Origin: an uncultured Enterorhabdus sp.
GTDB lineage: Bacteria; Actinomycetota; Coriobacteriia; Coriobacteriales; Eggerthellaceae
NCBI GenBank assembly: GCA_947573925.1
Contig: CANPHS010000003.1
Coordinates: 1-48,448, forward strand
Length of the DNA stretch: 48,448 nucleotides
Direction of reading: 5' to 3'
Every line of letters starts with the position of its first letter. Within the stretch, counting starts at the first letter, position 1. Shown here in pieces: positions 1 to 9,845 of the stretch. The notes beneath the pieces are model-generated. The model was not told where the DNA came from, searched no databases, and was given only the letters and a program-made list of their open reading frames with translations. Both the position numbers and the translations under genes were made by a program.

Positions 1-77
1 AAGGCGCTGCCCTTCGTTCCTTTCAGGGACCGAATTGCCCCTGCCGCCTTCGCGCGTCGTGCAGGCTCGCGAACCCG

Positions 78-122
78 TAAAAAGGAAAGTGGGCGCGCGA
101 GCCTTGAAACCCGCACGCCCAC
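78..122 (-). terminator. Rho-independent terminator of the haem/molybdopterin unit
   Basis: Read on the minus strand, an 11-bp stem (GTGGGCGTGCG paired with CGCGCGCCCAC, one G-U wobble) is followed by TTTCCTTTTTA. It lies 30 bp past the stop of the secreted-protein gene, so it probably ends the minus-strand transcript from 2268 down. Bases 1-77 hold no supported gene. Confidence 0.8.
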
Positions 123-151
123 TGAGGGGAGGGCTGGCTGAAAATCGTTGT

Positions 152-670
152 CTAGAACACCTGGGCCAGAGTGGCGATGCAGCTTAAGGCTACGCCCTGC
201 ACTTCGGCGTTCATGATAGCGCCGCCGCCAGGGCCGTTGGTGGAGCAGGCACAGCCCATGAGGTAGCTTGCGGCCTCGTCCTCAGCGGCCATCTCGTCCA
301 CGGTGGCGTCGAACGCAGCATCCCCGGCCGTAACGGCAATGGGGCCTGCCGAAGCAGCCTCGTATACGGGCAGCCCCTCGCACAGCACGGCGGCCGCCTT
401 GCTGAACATGCCGGCAATGGAGCCGTTGCCGCTCACTACAGCCTGGTCGAAGGAGAACTGCCCTTCCACCCGGTCAACAGCGGCAGCGGTCGTCGCATCC
501 GCCAGCCCCAGAGCTTCCGCGTCGGCGGCGAAGGCCACCTCGGCATCCGTCGGGGGAACTTCCTGGGCCGTGGCCATCACAGGGGCCATAGCGCCGGCGG
601 CACCAACCGTCAGAAGCACAGCGCTCGCAGCAGCGCCCACGGTCCGCGCAGAAATTGTCTTTTCCATCAT
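152..670 (-). CDS. Secreted small hypothetical protein
   Basis: A 172-aa protein with an N-terminal signal peptide (MMEKTISARTVG, then a hydrophobic Ala/Val/Leu core ending near ATAQE), so it is probably exported. I chose the ATG at 670 because AAAGGA sits about 5 nt upstream; the tracker start at 688 has no ribosome site. The mature part is acidic and Ala-rich. It ends with a small Cys-containing motif, CACSTNGPGGG, followed by a hydrophobic tail. I do not recognise the family. It follows the haem/molybdopterin lipoprotein gene by 26 nt on the same strand and precedes the terminator, so it is probably co-transcribed and may be an accessory extracytoplasmic partner (inference). Confidence 0.75.
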   Translation of the reverse strand: MMEKTISARTVGAAASAVLLTVGAAGAMAPVMATAQEVPPTDAEVAFAADAEALGLADATTAAAVDRVEGQFSFDQAVVSGNGSIAGMFSKAAAVLCEGLPVYEAASAGPIAVTAGDAAFDATVDEMAAEDEAASYLMGCACSTNGPGGGAIMNAEVQGVALSCIATLAQVF

Positions 671-696
671 GTCCATCCTTTCTCGCACGGGCCGTG

Positions 697-2268
697 CTAT
701 TCCGTAACTTTCACGATGACCGACGCGGGCACGTACTGCTCGGATCCCGCCGCATCGATGGCCTTCACCTGCAAGATATAGGTGCCGGCAGTGTCAGGCG
801 TCCAGGTGCCCTCGAAGCGCGTCCACTGCTTCTGGTCGAAGTCCGCGGGCACATCCAGCGTCGTCCAGGTGGTGCCATAGTCGGCGCTGAAGGCAATCTG
901 GGAAAGCTCGTGGCCGGCGTAGTTGTCCAGGTAGGCGTAACCGGACACGGGCACCGCCTCGCCCACCTTCACTTCGGTGCCATCTTTGGCCGGGCTGAAC
1001 CAACCAGCGCAGATAGTACCTTGGAACTGGCGCTTCATGCCGGCAACATCGTAGAGCATCCAGGGATTCGGGGTAGGATCGTTGGTGTTGAAGTCCATGG
1101 ACACGACCCACTTGTCCCACATAAGGCCGCTCACGCCGGGCAGCACGAAGGTGACCGGATAGCCCTGGTTCACCGTCAGCTCATGGCCCCAGTACTCCAG
1201 AGCGATCATTGCGTTTTGCTCCAGCAGGAAGTCGATATTGTTGCTGTGGCCCCATTCGTCGGCACCAGCGTTGGTCAGCGTGGTGTTGCCATCAGCCACG
1301 CCGCCGCAGGCCTCGATAAGGTCGGCCAGCAGCACGCCCTTGATGGGGATGTTGCCGATGAGCACCGAGTTGCTGGCGTTGGTAAAGCAGTCCTGGGTAA
1401 CGACCGCCTCGGTCTGGGGCAACGCACGCAACACGTCCAGCGTGAAGGTGCGCTCGTTGTTCACGCCGGTCACCGTCAGGGTGTAGTCCTCGGCGGAGAG
1501 CTCGGGCACAACGTAGTTGTTGGCCACGTACATATCGGCCTCGTCGCTCGTCGGTTGGGACAGATCAACGTTGATAGCCAGGGCGTTGTCGATGACCACA
1601 TCGTTAGCGCTGTGGTTGGAGCGCCCGCGCAGGCGCAGCCAGTTGTCCAGGCTCGGATCGGCCGCGTTCGCGTAGCCGCTCGCCTCGGCGGTGTACTTCT
1701 GCTCGTCGTACATGACCAACTCACCATCAGCGTTGGTCTCGTGGCAGCTCCAGCAATTGCCGTTCTCGGCATCAGTGAACGTAGCGCTTGCGTAATGGAT
1801 GTTGTGAATGCGCGTATCCAGGCGCGGGGCACCCAAGGCGGCGTTGAAGGTGTGGCACGTGGTGCAGTCCGTCCAGCCGTAGGTCTTCCCATAGCCGGCC
1901 GCGCTAGCCAGCACGTGCTGGATGGGAGCCACATCTCCGCTGATGGTGGTCCACAGGTCAGCATGGCAGGAATTACAGCCGCGATTGCCGTCGTTCATGT
2001 TGCGGCCATTGAAGCCGTCGCCGTCGGTGAAGTCGCCGGCGGACAGTTCCTGAAAGTTGGTGACGGCCATGCCGTCCACGCCCGTTTCCGCCAGGGCCTG
2101 TTCCTGGGCGGCGGTGTCCGTGGCCGTTACCTCCGCCGTAGTAGCGGGTTGGCAACCGGCGGCCACCACCACGGCCAGCGCCAGCGCGGCCACGGCTCCC
2201 GTCAGCGCTAGTCGGCGGCCGAGGCCCCCTCCTTTCCCTTCGGTCTTTTTTCCCATAGTACGTTTCAT
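697..2268 (-). CDS. Multihaem c-type cytochrome / molybdopterin oxidoreductase lipoprotein
   Basis: A 523-aa exported lipoprotein; the lipobox VAAGC gives Cys39 after a basic, hydrophobic signal. Three CxxCH haem-c motifs follow (CNSCH about 98, CTTCH about 135, CWSCH about 172). Next comes a sulfite-oxidase-type molybdopterin fold, with VVTQDCFTN as the likely Mo-ligand Cys region, and then an Ig-like dimerisation domain at the C-terminus. Haems plus Mo fold in one chain suggest an extracytoplasmic redox enzyme that passes electrons to or from the membrane; the substrate is unknown. The start is the ATG at 2268 with GGAGAGGAGA upstream, not the tracker start at 2334. It lies downstream of a LuxR-type regulator on the same strand, an arrangement common in Eggerthellaceae respiratory loci. 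Confidence 0.85.
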   Translation of the reverse strand: MKRTMGKKTEGKGGGLGRRLALTGAVAALALAVVVAAGCQPATTAEVTATDTAAQEQALAETGVDGMAVTNFQELSAGDFTDGDGFNGRNMNDGNRGCNSCHADLWTTISGDVAPIQHVLASAAGYGKTYGWTDCTTCHTFNAALGAPRLDTRIHNIHYASATFTDAENGNCWSCHETNADGELVMYDEQKYTAEASGYANAADPSLDNWLRLRGRSNHSANDVVIDNALAINVDLSQPTSDEADMYVANNYVVPELSAEDYTLTVTGVNNERTFTLDVLRALPQTEAVVTQDCFTNASNSVLIGNIPIKGVLLADLIEACGGVADGNTTLTNAGADEWGHSNNIDFLLEQNAMIALEYWGHELTVNQGYPVTFVLPGVSGLMWDKWVVSMDFNTNDPTPNPWMLYDVAGMKRQFQGTICAGWFSPAKDGTEVKVGEAVPVSGYAYLDNYAGHELSQIAFSADYGTTWTTLDVPADFDQKQWTRFEGTWTPDTAGTYILQVKAIDAAGSEQYVPASVIVKVTE

Positions 2269-2412
2269 GACGTTCTCCTCTCCTTGGGCTTCGTCGGTAC
2301 CTGAAACCATAGAGAAGAACTGCGCTGCGCACATCTACGCAACCTGCACATTTTCCTCTGAAACAGGGGCTATTTTTGCTGTGTACTTTTTATACAGTCG
2401 CTGTTGACCAGG

Positions 2413-3888
2413 CTATTTGCCCGAGATTGTTTCTGCAACCCGCGTTTCCACCAAGCTCCGCGCTTCATCGTAGGAATGCACGCCGAGCTTCATGTAACCC
2501 CGGTTGATGTGGTTGCGCACAGTGCCCAGAGAGATGCCCAGCACCTCTTCGATCTGCTTCGCACGATAGCCGCGCACCACCATGAGAAACACCTCGCATT
2601 CGCGCGGCGTAAGGCCGGCCGCGGCCGCAACGCCTTCCGCAGCTTCAAGGAAGGGCCGCCGACTTTCCGGCTGCACGGGAGCCGCCGCCTCCGCCTGGCG
2701 GGCCACAAGACCCCATCGCGTGCTGAGGGACTGGCGAGAAAGAAAAGCCACAGCCGCCCCGGCCAGAACAAACGCTAGCACCAGCACTATTACCGAGAGT
2801 TCCGGGCCCTGCGCCCATGCCAGCGGGACAGATGCCCCCGCAATGCCCGCCACCAAAGCAGCGCCGTAGTTCGCCACCGAGCCCTGGGCAAACACGAGCA
2901 GCGGCGATGAGGAGGTCTGGAACGCAATATCCAGATAGAGCACCTTGCAATACAGGTGATAGAGCATGATGGCCGCCGCCAACAGGCTACAGGTCAGCAG
3001 CAGGGGGAAGGCCTGGGGCGCTTGCATCATGAACAAACCCGTAGCGCACAGCATGAACGTGACGGCAAGCACGATAAGCCCGAGTCGATCTGCTTTTCGG
3101 CGATAATGTCCAATCAACAGGAACACCAGAGCAGCCGCAATCAGGCCGCCCACCATCGGCACCGCTAAGGCCTCGGTCCTTCCCACATCCATAAGGCTGA
3201 CCAGGCCTATGGCGAATCCGAAAACGCCCCACAGAGCTGCAGCAGCTATCGAAGGAACCAAGGGGATGGTCCAGCGATGACGGCGCTCGACCTCCGCACC
3301 GGCGGGAATGAGCATCGTATCCGATCCCAGTGTTGAGTCGGTAGCCAGCACGAGACATCCCAACGACCCCAACATGACCAGCGCCCCGAGGGCGGCGCCC
3401 AAAACTGTTCCCTCCAGCCCATGGAGCCCAGCAGCTACCAGCACACCGACAGCCGTTGTGGCGCCCATGGCCCCGTAAAGCGAGCCGCTGCTGCGCACGC
3501 ACACGATGCACATCCAGAGGATGGTGAGCACCAACGTAAGAACTCCCAGCACTCCCAAAAGCCACGGACTCATGCACCCGGCCAGCGCTTGCAGGGCGTA
3601 ATAGAACGTTCCCGCTACGGCGCAGCCAAACGCCAGGCCCACCACCACGAGCGACAGGCGGCAGCACGAGAAAACCCGCTGCCCGAGCGTCACAAGAAGC
3701 ACGGCTCCCAACACGTAACCGACAATGAGGGATGCCTGCAACCACGGATCCGCCGGATGACTCACGGCCACAGAAGACAGGGAACACAACACGACCAGCT
3801 GCACATTCCAAGCAATCCAGAGCGTCGTGCCCACGTACATAATCCAGCGATTGCGCCGCTGGATGCGAGATTTTTTCTCCTCCGACAT
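2413..3888 (-). CDS. Membrane-bound LuxR family transcriptional regulator
   Basis: A 491-aa protein with about 12 predicted membrane helices (residues about 15-400) and a C-terminal GerE/LuxR helix-turn-helix (TPRECEVFLMVVRGYRAKQI, then GTVRNHINRGYMKLGV). The family is a large Coriobacteriia paralogue set in which a polytopic sensor is fused to a DNA-binding domain. Start ATG 3888 is supported by GGAGGA 6 nt upstream; the longer tracker ORF has no such site. It lies 144 bp upstream of the haem/molybdopterin gene in the same direction, so local control of that operon is the simplest inference. The ligand is unknown. Confidence 0.88.
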   Translation of the reverse strand: MSEEKKSRIQRRNRWIMYVGTTLWIAWNVQLVVLCSLSSVAVSHPADPWLQASLIVGYVLGAVLLVTLGQRVFSCCRLSLVVVGLAFGCAVAGTFYYALQALAGCMSPWLLGVLGVLTLVLTILWMCIVCVRSSGSLYGAMGATTAVGVLVAAGLHGLEGTVLGAALGALVMLGSLGCLVLATDSTLGSDTMLIPAGAEVERRHRWTIPLVPSIAAAALWGVFGFAIGLVSLMDVGRTEALAVPMVGGLIAAALVFLLIGHYRRKADRLGLIVLAVTFMLCATGLFMMQAPQAFPLLLTCSLLAAAIMLYHLYCKVLYLDIAFQTSSSPLLVFAQGSVANYGAALVAGIAGASVPLAWAQGPELSVIVLVLAFVLAGAAVAFLSRQSLSTRWGLVARQAEAAAPVQPESRRPFLEAAEGVAAAAGLTPRECEVFLMVVRGYRAKQIEEVLGISLGTVRNHINRGYMKLGVHSYDEARSLVETRVAETISGK

Positions 3889-4148
3889 AGGCGATCCTCC
3901 GATATGCCCGATACATTTCGCCGGTTGCCAATGCGCCAGCCGTGCCGCCATTATACCTGAACCACAACACAGTCCGCGCCCCGGCGTGGCCGCGTAGGGG
4001 CAACGCTCGCCGAAGCGCCCCTCCCAACGAGGCTCCACCCCTTCAAGCCTCGATGTGAAGTTTCCGCTCTTGAGGGCGCGGGCGTTGCCAAGGGTCTGCC
4101 TTCTTGGGAAACTAGGCGCAGCGAAGAGGAAGCAGAGGAGGGCTTTTC

Positions 4149-4777
4149 ATGGCACAGGAAGAACGCGCGGAGCCGATGAGCGAATCGCACGCGGAACAGG
4201 CCGGCGAAACCCGGCAGAGCAACACGGTCACGTTCACGGCTTCGGACGGGATGCAGGTGGCCTTCCCGCTTGACTTCCTTATTGAACGCGGGGCTATTGT
4301 GGCCGATAAGATCAACGGGGAGGACATCGCCTCGGTGCTCGGATGCGCCAACCAGCTGTGGATTCCCGGCTTCCCTGCGAAGTACTTCGTGCGCGACATC
4401 GTGGCCATCGATTTTTCTTGGCAGGAGGAGCCGCCGGCGCTGCCCGACTTCATCGACGACGGCCACGACTACACCAACCGCCCCAACGTGTCGTGCAAGG
4501 CCGAATACGTGGGCACCGTGGGCGAACCCATGACCTTCGAGGGCTGGGCCGACGACTACGACAAGCGCATCGTGGCCGTGGAGTTCTCCCTAGATGAAGG
4601 GGCGCACTGGACGCGCCACGAAACCGCCGGCACCGATGCCGTGCGCTGGGTGTGGTGGACCTTCGAATGGACGCCCCCGGCCGAAGGCGATTACGTCATG
4701 CGCGTGCGGGCCGTGAACGAGAACGGCAAAGTGTCTCCCACCCCCGCCGAGCACCGCTTCTCAGTGATGGAGGGAAA

Positions 4778-4781
<4 letters not shown>
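4149..4781 (+). CDS. Half-size molybdopterin oxidoreductase-like protein
   Basis: A 210-aa soluble protein with no visible signal peptide. Residues about 28-95 (NTVTFTASDGMQVAFPLDFL ... LWIPGFPAKYFVRDIVAIDF) resemble the second half of the sulfite-oxidase-type molybdopterin fold; residues about 110-207 resemble the Ig-like Mo-co dimerisation domain. The first half, with the Mo-ligand Cys, is absent, so it may be a cofactor-less partner or a decayed enzyme. AGGAGGG 6 nt before the ATG supports the start. It is convergent with the serine acetyltransferase gene, and the two stop codons overlap. The domain resemblance to the protein at 697-2268 is visible by eye; the function is inferred only. 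Confidence 0.7.
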
Positions 4782-5719
<938 letters not shown>

Positions 5720-5787
5720 GGGGCCTCCTTGGGTCCAGTGGGGGGGGTGCCGCGCGGCACCCGAATTTCGTGTCAGCCACAGTGTAA

Positions 5788-5815
5788 TGAATAATCGGCC
5801 CCGCGCGGCCGTCAA
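5788..5815 (-). promoter_or_regulatory. Candidate promoter for serine acetyltransferase
   Basis: Minus-strand TTGACG, 16 nt, then TATTCA, about 70 bp upstream of the cysE start. Seen by eye; no transcription data. Confidence 0.35.
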
Positions 5816-6021
5816 CGGGAAAGAAAGCGCCCGCAGGTAGAAGGCGGCGCGGCAAGAGAAACATGGCAGCTTGGCGACGGATCCGCCCTCTTCCCCGGAC
5901 GACGCGGCGGGACGGCTACCATCGAGTCATAAGATACTGGATGCCCGAACGACGCCGAATCGCAGCCCGCACCTGGCGTCTTTGCCTCGCACGGAAGCCG
6001 GCCTCGCGGCTTCCCAAGCCC

Positions 6022-6070
6022 AAGCAGCCCCGTTGCCTCGCTCGCCGGGGCTGCTTGAATTTTCTTTCGC
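6022..6070 (+). terminator. Strong hairpin with plus-strand U-tract, no matching gene
   Basis: Perfect 11-bp arms AAGCAGCCCCG / CGGGGCTGCTT (6022-6032, 6046-6056), followed on the plus strand by GAATTTTCTTTC. It looks like a plus-strand terminator, yet no plausible plus gene precedes it. On the minus strand it sits 60 bp past the MFS gene but lacks a good T-run. The surrounding 5720-6118 stretch otherwise holds only the candidate cysE promoter. Confidence 0.5.
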
Positions 6071-6118
6071 TGTTGCTGGCGCAGCAGCGAAGTACGCCGA
6101 TGCTGCGGGGACAAAATT

Positions 6119-8095
6119 TTATTTACTGTTTTCCTCGCACTCGCACTCTTCGCCTTCTACACACTCGTTTTGGCCGGTGGGAGCGTCGCCGCAATAGAGG
6201 GCGCGGTCGGGGTTGCCGGCCAGGTAGGCGGCCATGGAGTACTGGGTGATGTCGCTGCGGTTGATGATGCCCACGATGTGGCCGTCCTCCAGCACCGGCA
6301 CCTTCTTCAGGTGGTTCTCGGCCAGCACGCGGCACACGTCGCGGATGTCGGCGTGCACCGACACGCACACGGGGCTCGCCGCGCCGATCTCGCTGGCCCG
6401 CATCTGCATCACCTTCGCCAGCTTCTCGTCGTAGCCCTCCTCGTCGGTCACCGTGCGGCTGATGAGCACGATGGGGTCGGTGAACGACTCCCGCCGCGGA
6501 CTCAGGCGCTTCAGGATGTCGCCGTCGGAGATGAAGCCCACCGGTTCGCCCGCCGCGTCCACGATGGGAGCCGCCGAGATGTTCTTGTCCACGAACAGGC
6601 GCATGGCCTCTTCCACCGTGGCCTCCTGCGTAAGCGAGTACACGTCGGTCTTCATGATGGCCGTGAGCAGCGACTTGCGTGCGCCGCCCTCGTCCACGGC
6701 CGCCTCCTCGCCGGGCTTGTCCTTCACCAGCGCGATGGTCATGATCAGGCCCACCAGGCACAGCAGCGTGCACACGAGGAACGCGGCGTTGATGCCGAAC
6801 ATGGTGCCCTGGGCGCTGCCGAACTCCGGCGTGGCGAAGCTCTGCACCTGGGTGGACACCGCGATGATGATGGCGGTGCCGAGGGAGCCCGCCACCTGGC
6901 GCAGGGTGTTGTTCACCGAGGTGCCGTGGTTCATCACCTTGTTGTCCAGGGCGTTCATACCCCAGGTGGTGATGGGCATGTTCACGAGCGACATGGAGAA
7001 CATGCGCACGGTGTACACGATGGTGATGTAGATGATGCTGGACGTGAGGTTCAAAATGGCGAAGGCGAAGGTGGTCAGCGTGAGCAGGCTCATGCCCACA
7101 ATGGCCATCTTGCGCGGGCCATGGCGGTCGAACCACTTGCCGGCGATGGGGTTCATGACGCCCATGAGGATGGCGCCGGGCATAAGCACGAGGCCCGACA
7201 CCGTGGCCGACAGCCCGTGCAGCGACTGCACGTAGATGGGCATGAGGATGCCGGCGGCCAGAAGCGCGCCCTGCACCAGCATGCCGATGATGGTGCCGAT
7301 GAGGAAGCGGCGGTTCTTCAGCACGTCCACCCGCAGCATGGGGTGGGGCAGGTGCGTCTGGCGGATGAAGAACCACACCACGCCGACGATGCCGAGCACG
7401 GTGGTGGCCACGGGCACCAGGGTGAGCCCCGCCGAGCCCAGGGCCGAGAAGCCGTAGAGCATGAGGCCGAACCCGAGGGTGGAAAGGGCCAGCGACAGCG
7501 GGTCGAGCACCGAGTCGCCCTTGTTCGCCGGGGCCTTGTTATCCACGAGGAACAGCGACGCGGCCGTAATGGCCAGCGCCAGCCCGAAGATAAGGTAGAA
7601 CAGGATGTGCCAGTCGGCCTGGTCGATGACGAAGCCAGCCACCGTGGGGCCGATGGCCGGCGCGAAGGCGATGACCAGGCCGAAGATGCCCATGGCCGAC
7701 CCGCGGCGATCCACGGGGAACACCAGCATGAGCACGGTCATGGTCACCGGCATGAGAATGCCGGCACCCGAGGCCTGCACGAGGCGGCCGGCCAGAAGCA
7801 CGGGGAAGTTCGGCCCGAGGGCGGCCAGGAGCGTGCCCGCGGCGAACAGCAACATAGAGGACACGAACAGCTTCCGCGTGGAGAACCGGTCCTGCAAGAA
7901 CGCCGTGATAGGAATCATGATGGCGTTCACCAGGGTAAACCCGGTGGTGAGCCACTGGGCGGTGGACTGGTCGACGGACATCTCCTCCATGATGGAGGGG
8001 AGCGCCGGCGTGACCAGGGTCTGGTTCAACACCGTCACGAAGGCCCCGAACACCAATACGGCCAGCATCATCCATTGCTTGCGGGTCAGTTTCAT
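6119..8095 (-). CDS. DHA2-type MFS multidrug exporter with C-terminal CBS pair
   Basis: A 658-aa inner-membrane protein. Residues about 1-480 form a 14-TM drug:H+ antiporter of the DHA2/EmrB type (LNQTLVTPALPSIMEEM in the first loop, then the LAGRLVQASGAGILMPV motif). Residues about 490-625 hold two CBS domains (DVYSLTQEATVEEAMRLFVD; ASPVCVSVHADIRDVCRVLA), normally ligand-binding regulators. The tail has a Cys/Glu cluster (CVEGEECECEE). GAGG lies 7 nt before the ATG. An MFS-CBS fusion is unusual and suggests that transport is gated by a nucleotide or other ligand (inference). The exported substrate is unknown. Confidence 0.87.
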   Translation of the reverse strand: MKLTRKQWMMLAVLVFGAFVTVLNQTLVTPALPSIMEEMSVDQSTAQWLTTGFTLVNAIMIPITAFLQDRFSTRKLFVSSMLLFAAGTLLAALGPNFPVLLAGRLVQASGAGILMPVTMTVLMLVFPVDRRGSAMGIFGLVIAFAPAIGPTVAGFVIDQADWHILFYLIFGLALAITAASLFLVDNKAPANKGDSVLDPLSLALSTLGFGLMLYGFSALGSAGLTLVPVATTVLGIVGVVWFFIRQTHLPHPMLRVDVLKNRRFLIGTIIGMLVQGALLAAGILMPIYVQSLHGLSATVSGLVLMPGAILMGVMNPIAGKWFDRHGPRKMAIVGMSLLTLTTFAFAILNLTSSIIYITIVYTVRMFSMSLVNMPITTWGMNALDNKVMNHGTSVNNTLRQVAGSLGTAIIIAVSTQVQSFATPEFGSAQGTMFGINAAFLVCTLLCLVGLIMTIALVKDKPGEEAAVDEGGARKSLLTAIMKTDVYSLTQEATVEEAMRLFVDKNISAAPIVDAAGEPVGFISDGDILKRLSPRRESFTDPIVLISRTVTDEEGYDEKLAKVMQMRASEIGAASPVCVSVHADIRDVCRVLAENHLKKVPVLEDGHIVGIINRSDITQYSMAAYLAGNPDRALYCGDAPTGQNECVEGEECECEENSK

Positions 8096-8430
8096 CTGCT
8101 ACCTCGTCTGCTTCTCGTCATCTTGCGTGCTTCTCGCGAATGTTTCTTGCGGGGGAATCTGACACACTTTACCACTGTGGGCCCCTCACCTTCCGCGCCC
8201 CGGGCCGAACGGTTGCGCGGCTGGCAACTTGCCCCGGCCCCCGGCGGACACGGGCGGCAGCCAGAGACGGCGGAAAGCAACAACACTGTGAAAGTTCGCC
8301 GTAATGCGGCATCAGTTCGGCGACTGAGCGGGGAAATCCCCTAGGATATGAGGCGTTACTATTACTGACGGGCTTGGCGTCTTCCGAAGGGGGACGTACG
8401 CCACGCCCACCGAAAGGATGACGATCCGGT
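8096..8430. other. Intergenic region between divergent genes
   Basis: This 335-bp gap should hold the promoters of the MFS gene (minus) and the CorC-like gene (plus). I see a short palindrome GGGGAAATCCCC near 8331 and a TACTAT box near 8355, but no convincing -35 element. Confidence 0.3.
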
Positions 8431-9741
8431 ATGTATACCGCAATCTGTCTGCTGTTGGTTCTCTTCTTCCTGTTGATGAATGCGTTCTTCGTTATCGCGG
8501 AATTTGCGCTTGTGCGCGTGCGCAAAAGCCAGATCGATATGGCCGTGGCCGAAAAGCGCCGGGGCGCCGAGGCCGCCCGCGATGTGACCACGCACATCAA
8601 CGCCTACCTATCGGCCTGCCAGCTCGGCATCACGCTCGCCTCCCTGGCCATCGGCTGGCTGGGAGAGCCCGCCGTGTCCGCCGTACTGGAAGCGCCGCTT
8701 CTGGCCTGGGGCTTCCCCGAATCGGCAGTGTATCCCATCTGCGTGGCGGTGGGCTTTTTCATCGTGACCACGCTGCACGTGGTGGTGGGCGAGCTCATTC
8801 CGAAATCCTTCGCCATCTTTGCCACCGAGAAGTACGCCCTGCACACCGCTGGTCCCCTGCGCGTGTTCTACCGCATCACCTACCCCGTCATGGTCATCTT
8901 CAACGGCATTACCAACGCGGTTATGCGCCTGTTCGGCCATGATCCGGCCGACGAGCACGAGGTGTACACCGGCGACGAGATCAAACTGCTCATCGACGAG
9001 TCCACCGAGAACGGCCTCATCGATCCCGAGCAGAACGAGTTCGTCGACAACATCTTCGACCTGGGCGACAAGGACGCCGAGGGCATCATGACCCCGCGCA
9101 CCGACGTCATCTGCCTGGACACCGAGGACACCCTGGAGGAGAACCTCGAGCTCATCCGCCAGTACAAGTACTCGCGCTATCCCGTGTGCAACGGCTCGAA
9201 GGACCACCTCGTGGGGTTCGTGCACACCAAGGACCTGGTGGACATGCCGCTGGACACGCCGCTTTCCGAGTGGAACATCCGCGAGCTGCCCGCCGTGCCC
9301 GAGAGCATTCCCATCGCGAAGCTGCTGGAGACCATGCAGGAGCGCTGCACGAAGATCTGCGTGGTGGTGGACGAGCATGGCGGCACGGCCGGCATCGTCA
9401 CCATGAGCGACATCATGGAGCAGATCGTGGGCCGCATCGACGACGAGTACGTGCACGACACCGACGACGACGTGGAGCAGCTGCCCGACGGCACCTATCA
9501 GATCAACGGCACTCTGGCCATCAACGACCTGGTGGAGCTGCTCGGCTTCGAGCCCGAAGAGGCCGACGACGTGGAAACTGCCGGCGGCCTGCTGCTCACG
9601 CTGTTCGACCGCATCCCCGACGAGGGCGACGTGGCCGTGCTGGAAGACCGCGGCACCAAGGTGACCTTCACCGTGCTGGCCATGGACCGCCTGCGCATCG
9701 ACCGCATCTGCATGGCCATCGACCGTCCGGACGAGGAGTAG
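8431..9741 (+). CDS. CNNM/CorC (hemolysin-C-type) membrane protein
   Basis: A 436-aa protein with the standard family architecture: an N-terminal DUF21/CNNM transmembrane domain (residues about 1-190, FFLLMNAFFVIAEFALVRVR), a CBS pair (about 205-330, IMTPRTDVICLDTEDTLEEN), and a C-terminal CorC_HlyC domain (about 345-430, INGTLAINDLVELLGFEPEE). Family members take part in Mg/Co efflux or tolerance; the name hemolysin is historical. The AAGGA upstream is 12 nt from the ATG, which is rather long. A strong terminator follows. Confidence 0.88.
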   Translation: MYTAICLLLVLFFLLMNAFFVIAEFALVRVRKSQIDMAVAEKRRGAEAARDVTTHINAYLSACQLGITLASLAIGWLGEPAVSAVLEAPLLAWGFPESAVYPICVAVGFFIVTTLHVVVGELIPKSFAIFATEKYALHTAGPLRVFYRITYPVMVIFNGITNAVMRLFGHDPADEHEVYTGDEIKLLIDESTENGLIDPEQNEFVDNIFDLGDKDAEGIMTPRTDVICLDTEDTLEENLELIRQYKYSRYPVCNGSKDHLVGFVHTKDLVDMPLDTPLSEWNIRELPAVPESIPIAKLLETMQERCTKICVVVDEHGGTAGIVTMSDIMEQIVGRIDDEYVHDTDDDVEQLPDGTYQINGTLAINDLVELLGFEPEEADDVETAGGLLLTLFDRIPDEGDVAVLEDRGTKVTFTVLAMDRLRIDRICMAIDRPDEE

Positions 9742-9789
9742 CGGGCAGCGGCTGCTCCCGCGCCGCAGCTCGCCCTGTTCCCTTACGCG

Positions 9790-9819
9790 AAAGACCCCGT
9801 ATCAAACGGGGTCTTTTTT
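9790..9819 (+). terminator. Rho-independent terminator
   Basis: AAGACCCCGT / ACGGGGTCTT stem with a 5-nt loop and TTTTTT, 49 bp after the CorC-like stop. It lies between convergent genes and may also weakly serve the minus-strand amidohydrolase gene. Confidence 0.9.
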
Positions 9820-9845
9820 CTGATCGGGAAAGAGGGGATGGGCGG

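Noticed and set aside
655-2211. 518-aa plus-strand ORF
   Set aside because: Antisense shadow of the haem/molybdopterin gene; His/Val/Gly-rich composition typical of high-GC shadows and no ribosome site.
5863-6249. Plus-strand Arg-rich ORF before the orphan terminator
   Set aside because: Runs into the end of the MFS gene; Arg/Pro-rich shadow composition with no ribosome site.
6170-8344. 724-aa plus-strand ORF
   Set aside because: Antisense to the MFS-CBS gene; low-complexity His/Gly/Glu composition.
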